A stretch of 64,000 bases of DNA from Ardenticatenaceae bacterium (GTDB taxonomy: Bacteria; Chloroflexota; Anaerolineae; Promineifilales; Promineifilaceae): positions 273,523-337,522 of the forward strand of contig JACKBX010000008.1 of NCBI GenBank assembly GCA_020634375.1. Reading direction: 5' to 3'. Below the pieces are notes generated by a model. That model searched no databases and had not been told where the DNA came from. It saw only the letters and a program-made list of their open reading frames with translations. The position numbers were made by a program, and so were the translations under genes. The stretch's first letter is position 1; each line of letters begins with the position of its first letter. Positions 60,158 to 64,000 of this stretch are shown piece by piece.

Positions 60158-60931
60158 TTAATCTTGCAAGTTACCACCGACAGTCACCATTTCCGCCTCT
60201 TCGCCATACACTTCCTTGAAACGTTGGCGCGTCAAATCGGCTGGCACCCCATCAAAAACTAACTCGCCATCTTTTAACCCAATCACGCGTGTGGCATAAC
60301 GGTGGACTAAATCCAAAAAGTGCAGACTACACAAAACTGTAATTCCATCCTGGCGGTTCAAAAGTTCCAAATATTGCAAAATAGAGTGAGCCAGCACCGG
60401 GTCCAGGCTGGCAACCGGTTCATCCGCCAGCATCAGGTTCGGTTCCTGCATCAACGCCCGTGCAATACCCACCCGCTGCTGCTGCCCGCCAGAAAGCTGG
60501 TCGGCTCGCGTATGAGCCTTGTCAACAATGCCCACTCGTTCTAACGCCGCCATCGCTCGCTTATGATCTTCTGCCGGAAAACGATGAAACAAACTCCCCC
60601 AAGGGTGTGCATAACCTAATCGGCCAGACAACACATTTGTCATCACACTGCTGCGTTTAACCAAATTAAACTGTTGGAAAATCATGCCGATCTGGCGGCG
60701 AACACGACGCAGGTCTTTGCCTTGTGCGGCCGTCACATCCTGATCATGCCAAACAACCCGGCCTTCGGTGGGATCGATGAGCCGATTAATACAACGCAAA
60801 AGGGTAGACTTCCCAGAACCGCTCAAGCCGATGACAGCTAAAAATTCACCATCCTCGACTTCAAACGAAACATCTTTCAGCGCTACCGTACCATTAGGAA
60901 ATACTTTGGTCAGATTTTCAACGCGTAGCAA
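60158..60931 (-). CDS. phnC: Phosphonate-type ABC transporter ATP-binding protein
   Basis: 257 residues. Walker A GLSGSGKSTL, Q-loop IFQQFNLV, signature LSGGQQQR, Walker B LMLADEPVASLD and the H-loop CSLHFLDL, with YGEEAEM near the end, match PhnC. Start is TTG at 60929-60931, six bases after AAGGAGG; an upstream ATG is inside that site and would not fit. It lies 15 bases upstream of the fused permease. A hairpin (60952-60982) lies eight bases before the ribosome site. Confidence 0.9.
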   Translation of the reverse strand: MLRVENLTKVFPNGTVALKDVSFEVEDGEFLAVIGLSGSGKSTLLRCINRLIDPTEGRVVWHDQDVTAAQGKDLRRVRRQIGMIFQQFNLVKRSSVMTNVLSGRLGYAHPWGSLFHRFPAEDHKRAMAALERVGIVDKAHTRADQLSGGQQQRVGIARALMQEPNLMLADEPVASLDPVLAHSILQYLELLNRQDGITVLCSLHFLDLVHRYATRVIGLKDGELVFDGVPADLTRQRFKEVYGEEAEMVTVGGNLQD

Positions 60932-60951
60932 GCCCAACCTCCTTGACAAGA

Positions 60952-60982
60952 GAAACCGAGTTTTGGGTAAAAACTCGGTTTC
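60952..60982. terminator. 13-bp hairpin before phnC
   Basis: GAAACCGAGTTTT (60952-60964) pairs exactly with AAAACTCGGTTTC (60970-60982) around GGGTA. There is no T-run; the phnC ribosome site follows directly. It may protect or separate the phnD message from the phnC-permease message. Confidence 0.6.
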
Positions 60983-60990
60983 CCATTATA

Positions 60991-61026
60991 GAAAAAGGGG
61001 GAAAGGCTTCCCTCTCCCCCTTTCCA
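60991..61026 (-). terminator. Terminator after phnD-like gene
   Basis: On the minus strand GAAAGGGGGAGAGG pairs with the CCTTTCCCCC side and is followed by TTTTTC. It lies 17 bases past the stop of the 61043 gene, so a partial terminator between phnD and phnC is likely. Confidence 0.65.
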
Positions 61027-61042
61027 GCATCAACTCATCATT

Positions 61043-61942
61043 CTACTGCTGGGCTAGAGACTCAATGTCAATGCCCGCCTTGCTCAAATCAGCACGGAAG
61101 CCATCATAGAAACTGTCATCCGCACTTTGCAACCCGGCAATGGAATAAAGCGTGTTCAGGGCATCTTTGCCTTCTTCCGTAGCCGCAATCTCAAGCAGCG
61201 CAGCCACAATTTGGTCACGCATTTCCTGTGGGAAGTCCTTCGTGAAAGCCACGTTATCGTTGGGGATGTCTGTCGTCGTAGCAAGCACAACCACTACTTC
61301 CTTTACGTCTGGCAAATCTTCTTCCACCGAGCTACGTGCATCATCAAAGGTTGCTCCTGCATCACAATCGCCATTGTAAACCTGTGTAATGACGTTGTTG
61401 TGGGAACCAGCTTCAATTTGTTGTGCAAAATCTGCATCGGGATCGATGCCATTGGCAAGCAGCATAATGCGGGGGATGATGTAGCCAGAGGTCGAGTTGG
61501 GGTCTACCCAGCAAAAGACCTTGCCTTTCAGATCTTCCAATGAAGCAATGCCACTATCCGCACGAACGTTGATTTGACCTTTGTAGGAGGTGCTGCCAAA
61601 GCGTTCTGTCACCAATGCAGCATCAACACCGTACTTTTCATTCGCCAGCACGTAATTGAACGTGTTCAGCCAGCCAATTTGAGCCTGGCCTGCACCCATC
61701 GCTTCCCGTACTGCGGCGAAGTCTGTACCAACGTTGGCTTCAATGACCAACCCCGTTTTGTCGGAAATCATTTGCGCCAGTTGGTCGCCGCTGGCAATGA
61801 TGTCTTGGGTATCACCAGAGGGCACAAAAGACATCACAATGGGGTTGTCCTCTGTACCTAGTTCTGGTTCGCCCCCACAGGCGGCCAAGACCAACAACAG
61901 CATACTCAAAACAACTATGAATACAAAAACTTTTCTTTGCAC
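61043..61942 (-). CDS. phnD: Phosphate/phosphonate/phosphite ABC transporter substrate-binding lipoprotein
   Basis: 299 residues. Lipobox VLAACGG gives lipidated Cys22. The PhnD family is clear: NPIVMSFVPSGDTQDIIASG, YVLANEKYGV, the ligand motif DPNSTSGYIIPR and DAGATFDDARSS. The start is GTG 61940-61942 behind GGAGG. It heads the transport locus. The other binding protein (55799) lies beyond the permease. No C-P lyase or phosphite-oxidation genes occur in the window, so the true ligand is not shown. No ACGGCCGT copies here. Confidence 0.9.
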   Translation of the reverse strand: MQRKVFVFIVVLSMLLLVLAACGGEPELGTEDNPIVMSFVPSGDTQDIIASGDQLAQMISDKTGLVIEANVGTDFAAVREAMGAGQAQIGWLNTFNYVLANEKYGVDAALVTERFGSTSYKGQINVRADSGIASLEDLKGKVFCWVDPNSTSGYIIPRIMLLANGIDPDADFAQQIEAGSHNNVITQVYNGDCDAGATFDDARSSVEEDLPDVKEVVVVLATTTDIPNDNVAFTKDFPQEMRDQIVAALLEIAATEEGKDALNTLYSIAGLQSADDSFYDGFRADLSKAGIDIESLAQQ

Positions 61943-62127
61943 GGATCTTCCTCCTTCTCTAAAGAAGTGTACTTATGAAAATGTAAACGATAAAATTTGT
62001 GTGGGTCATGAAAAGAGTGATGCTTAACTTGCCTGCAAGTTTCACACAATCATTCAGTATAGACAAGCCCACATTCGCCACGAGTGACGAAGAGCATCTC
62101 TCCCAATGACAAAAGTCACGATCCAGC

Positions 62128-62172
62128 AAACGGTGATCGGTGAATAGTAATTGGTGATCTGCTTACTGATCA
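62128..62172. repeat. Reiterated GGTGATC words at the end of the FlgD-Ig gene
   Basis: CGGTGATCGGTGAATAG and TGGTGATCTGCTTACTGATC are word variants; the right end encodes the last residues (DGDQ) and the TAA stop of the gene at 62163. Confidence 0.6.
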
Positions 62173-63512
62173 CCGTCCACCGGTTTTATGGGTATATCGC
62201 GGGCAGGGCATTCTGATATGTGCGCTTCATCGGGGATGTCTACCAAAATTGAGTGGGAGTCTACGCGGTTGTTGAATTCGGAAATTTCAACGTCTTCATG
62301 AATGAGGCCGGCCCAGACGGGCTGTGGATTACGGTCTCCAAAGACGTTGGTAAGGCGAATACCGCCAGTAACGACGGCACGTTCTCCAGGCATGAGGTAG
62401 GTGTAGCCATCTATTTCTTGTAGGTCGTCTGCTCCACCTACAGCCCATCGGTAGGGGTAGTTGCTGATCTCGTTTTCGTAGCCGATGGCGAGGCGGAATG
62501 CGCCGGATTCTGTGTGCCAGCCGAGGGTGTTGTAGTTCCAGTCGGAGTCGTAGATGGTTCCGGGTTCTGGCCCGGTGGTACGGATGGGGGTTGTACCGTA
62601 GTTTTCGACGGTGATGGTGAAATAGAGGGTATCGCAAATGGCAACGGCCGTTGCACTCATTTGCAGCGTATCTCCATTAGGCGGCGGGAAAATGCGTGCA
62701 CGTGGCACACCACCATATTGAATCGTCAATTCATTTTCCACCTGGATACGCTGTCCTTCAATATCCTGCGCCACCACAACGACTGGATACGTGCCATCTG
62801 GTGGTGGGGTCGCGCCATCATCTACGCCCCCCTCATAATCATAATAGTGCCAACCTTCTGCTCGTGCCGGAACGTCCAGTTCCAACTCCTCTACCGGGTA
62901 CTCCAGGCCGTCCGGCCCCTGCAAAAAGACACGCAGTTGATCGACCTCTTTGGTGAGGAAAAACTGGATGAGGGCACGGTCGCTAATGCCATCACGGTTA
63001 GGAGTGAAGATAGGCTTATCAATGGAGAAGGCACGTAATTCGGGGAATACGGGATCGGCGTCGGCAATTTCTAGTTGTCCCTGCACTTCTTCAGTAATGC
63101 CTTTATCGTCAGTGGCGGCAACTGTCCAGGTGTAAAGACCGTCAGGCAACAGCCGAGTTTGTACATCTCCATCTATGCTTTCGCCAGGGAGAGTGTAGCC
63201 ATCAACCACACCGCTGAAGGTGACACGATATTCGCCTGCGCCGCGTGGTTTCTGCTGCCGAAAGTAGTAGCGCTGTCCGGCTTCATCCTCAAAGTAAATG
63301 GAAACGGCCGCATTCCGTGAAAGCTCATAGGCAATGGTTGTTGCATCTTCATTCTGATCTGCATTGGGAGTGATGAGAGTCTTTTGCACAGAAACATTGC
63401 GCAGCAGGCTGCTATCACCATTAACCACACGCCAGAGAATGGCAACGGCCGTTACCACCACAATCAATCCAATTATGCCCACCAGGGCCGGAGAATATTT
63501 TCGTTCGCTCAT
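62163..63512 (-). CDS. Membrane-anchored protein with two FlgD-Ig-like domains
   Basis: 449 residues. One N-terminal membrane helix (ALVGIIGLIVVVTAVAIL) and an extracytoplasmic part. Two FlgD-Ig-like modules begin ITPNADQNEDATTIAYELS and FTPNRDGISDRALIQFFL, each with a GEYRVTFSG- or DGTYPVVVVA-like strand. The C-terminal ~180 residues (VPRARIFPPPNGD, then PEPGTIYDSDWNYNTLGWH) form a further beta-rich domain with an Ig-like look. TACACT lies six bases before the ATG and no ribosome site is visible. Function unknown; probably an envelope structural protein. Confidence 0.75.
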   Translation of the reverse strand: MSERKYSPALVGIIGLIVVVTAVAILWRVVNGDSSLLRNVSVQKTLITPNADQNEDATTIAYELSRNAAVSIYFEDEAGQRYYFRQQKPRGAGEYRVTFSGVVDGYTLPGESIDGDVQTRLLPDGLYTWTVAATDDKGITEEVQGQLEIADADPVFPELRAFSIDKPIFTPNRDGISDRALIQFFLTKEVDQLRVFLQGPDGLEYPVEELELDVPARAEGWHYYDYEGGVDDGATPPPDGTYPVVVVAQDIEGQRIQVENELTIQYGGVPRARIFPPPNGDTLQMSATAVAICDTLYFTITVENYGTTPIRTTGPEPGTIYDSDWNYNTLGWHTESGAFRLAIGYENEISNYPYRWAVGGADDLQEIDGYTYLMPGERAVVTGGIRLTNVFGDRNPQPVWAGLIHEDVEISEFNNRVDSHSILVDIPDEAHISECPARDIPIKPVDGDQ

Positions 63513-63518
63513 GGCGCA

Positions 63519-63524
63519 AGTGTA
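63519..63524 (-). promoter_or_regulatory. Candidate -10 box of leaderless FlgD-Ig gene
   Basis: On the minus strand TACACT ends six bases before the ATG at 63512; TGCGCC between them cannot be a ribosome site. Confidence 0.45.
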
Positions 63525-63653
63525 CCAAAGGGAAAATAAGGGGGGTAGTCAAGTAGTCAAATAGTTTGGCAACCGTACCCTCACAGAAAGATGAATCCGA
63601 CTATCGCTCTATTTGTCCTGATTTAGCAGCATGTTACAATGCGTTTAGTGCAT

Positions 63654-63720
63654 CAGGTGTTAAGGGGTCAGGCATCAAGCGACACAACCTGACACCTGGA
63701 ACTTAAACACTTGACACCCA
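63654..63720. repeat. Inverted repeat of TCAGGTGT words, copy 3
   Basis: ATCAGGTGTTAAGGGGTCAGG on the left is matched imperfectly by CCTGACACCTGG and TTAAACACTTGACACC on the right. It lies upstream of the psd gene; its right end meets the AAGGA ribosome site. Confidence 0.65.
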
Positions 63721-63731
63721 AAGGATTGACT

Positions 63732-64000
63732 GTGAAACGATACGGACAAGACAAAGTATGGCCGTTTGCAGAGGGTGGCGAGGGAACCATTGGCGTGGTA
63801 ACGGCCGTTGCCACCCTCTTCCTCCTCTTACATCGCCGCTTCAACAATGGCTTCACCAAAGCCCTTTTCCTGCTCAGTTCAGGAATATGGCTGCTCATCC
63901 TCTACTTCTTCCGCGACCCCAACCGCCAAACAGACGCCAAGCCAGGCCTTGTCGTCAGCCCCGCCGATGGCGAAATCGTCGCCATCATCCGCGAACGCGA
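63732..64000 (+). CDS. psd: Phosphatidylserine decarboxylase family protein (cut by window edge)
   Basis: The frame starts at GTG 63732-63734 behind AAGGA and runs off the window after about 89 residues. It has two N-terminal membrane helices (GVVTAVATLFLLL and LFLLSSGIWLLILYFF) followed by RDPNRQTDAKPGLVVSPADG, the motif of the family. The catalytic Ser-containing C-terminus lies outside. The N-terminal helices and FFRDPNR are typical of the short archaetidyl/phosphatidylserine decarboxylases. It would make phosphatidylethanolamine. Confidence 0.85.
   Translation, partial: MKRYGQDKVWPFAEGGEGTIGVVTAVATLFLLLHRRFNNGFTKALFLLSSGIWLLILYFFRDPNRQTDAKPGLVVSPADGEIVAIIRER

Larger units (their letters stand above)
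1..64000. repeat. Dispersed palindromic octamer ACGGCCGT (HIP1-like), about 128 copies
   Basis: The self-complementary octamer ACGGCCGT, often extended to AACGGCCGTT, recurs about every 500 bases across the window. My hand count is about 128 copies and may be off by a few. At roughly 54% GC about one or two copies are expected. Copies lie in genes and in intergenic DNA (for example 223-230, 2701-2750, 7601-7608, 29693-29700, 62644-62651). The longest copy-free stretches are 5912-7600, 29701-32525 and 59911-62643. Cyanobacterial HIP1 (GCGATCGC) is the known analogue by behaviour; the sequence is different. Confidence 0.9.

Noticed and set aside
55799..61942. C-P lyase or phosphite-oxidation operon
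   Set aside because: No phnG-phnM or ptxD-like genes are present, so only transport is supported.
1..64000. Reading ACGGCCGT as a DNA uptake sequence
   Set aside because: Not excluded, but known uptake sequences are not palindromes of this kind and no competence genes are in the window; the HIP1 comparison fits better.

Overview
The window looks like a chromosomal segment of a Chloroflexota bacterium, probably Anaerolineae-like. This is inferred from gene content: a DUF2089 regulator beside a repeat protein, a MalT/LAL-type LuxR regulator, a PA14/SH3 secreted protein, clostripain and many Pro/Thr-rich lipoproteins, fused phosphonate-type permeases, and diverged YchF and MetRS. No rRNA, tRNA, insertion sequence or CRISPR array was recognised. 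About 61 genes are supported, most on the minus strand. The first gene (lipoprotein) and the last (phosphatidylserine decarboxylase family) are cut by the window edges.

Layout. 0-8.7 kb: small accessory genes (ClpX-type zinc-finger protein, CMD-family protein, CBM9-like lipoprotein, glycosyltransferase-like protein, a 55-aa small ORF, VOC protein, M23 peptidase with a membrane partner, two double-GNAT proteins, a CPBP protease). 8.7-13.3 kb: a NatAB-like ABC exporter operon ending in a second CPBP protease. 13.4-16.6 kb: secreted alpha/beta hydrolase, a GNAT gene with an apparent internal double frameshift, small proteins. 16.7-25.5 kb: LuxR/LAL regulator diverging from a three-PA14/two-SH3 secreted protein, a clostripain lipoprotein and an SH3 lipoprotein. 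25.6-34.7 kb: YchF, a phosphoglycosyl transferase, a beta-propeller protein, methionine aminopeptidase, MsrA, and a DUF2089 regulator with an 11-unit repeat protein. 34.9-39.4 kb: gamma-glutamyltransferase, then PLDc_N, ABC ATPase and a YhfC/ABC-2 permease fusion. 39.5-51.1 kb: housekeeping and envelope genes (MetRS, Lgt-like, TlpA, RimO, RodZ, L9, a PspA cluster). 51.3-55.8 kb: a double-module hybrid kinase and two GT2 glycosyltransferases. 55.8-61.9 kb: a PhnD-PhnC-PhnE-PhnE-PhnD type transport locus in which the two permeases are one polypeptide with two extra domains. 62.2-64 kb: a FlgD-Ig-like protein and the start of psd.

The strongest non-gene signal is the palindromic octamer ACGGCCGT. 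I hand-counted about 128 copies, inside and between genes; one or two would be expected by chance. It behaves like the cyanobacterial HIP1 element but has a different sequence. A second signal is a set of intergenic hairpins, many built from reiterated 6-8-base words, that abut stop codons and sometimes supply the stop or the last codons. A third is a five-copy intergenic element with core CAGTCCCCAAAGGGG, confined to 3.5-16.7 kb. Several genes lack a Shine-Dalgarno sequence and instead have a -10 box 6-8 bases before the start codon, which suggests leaderless transcripts.
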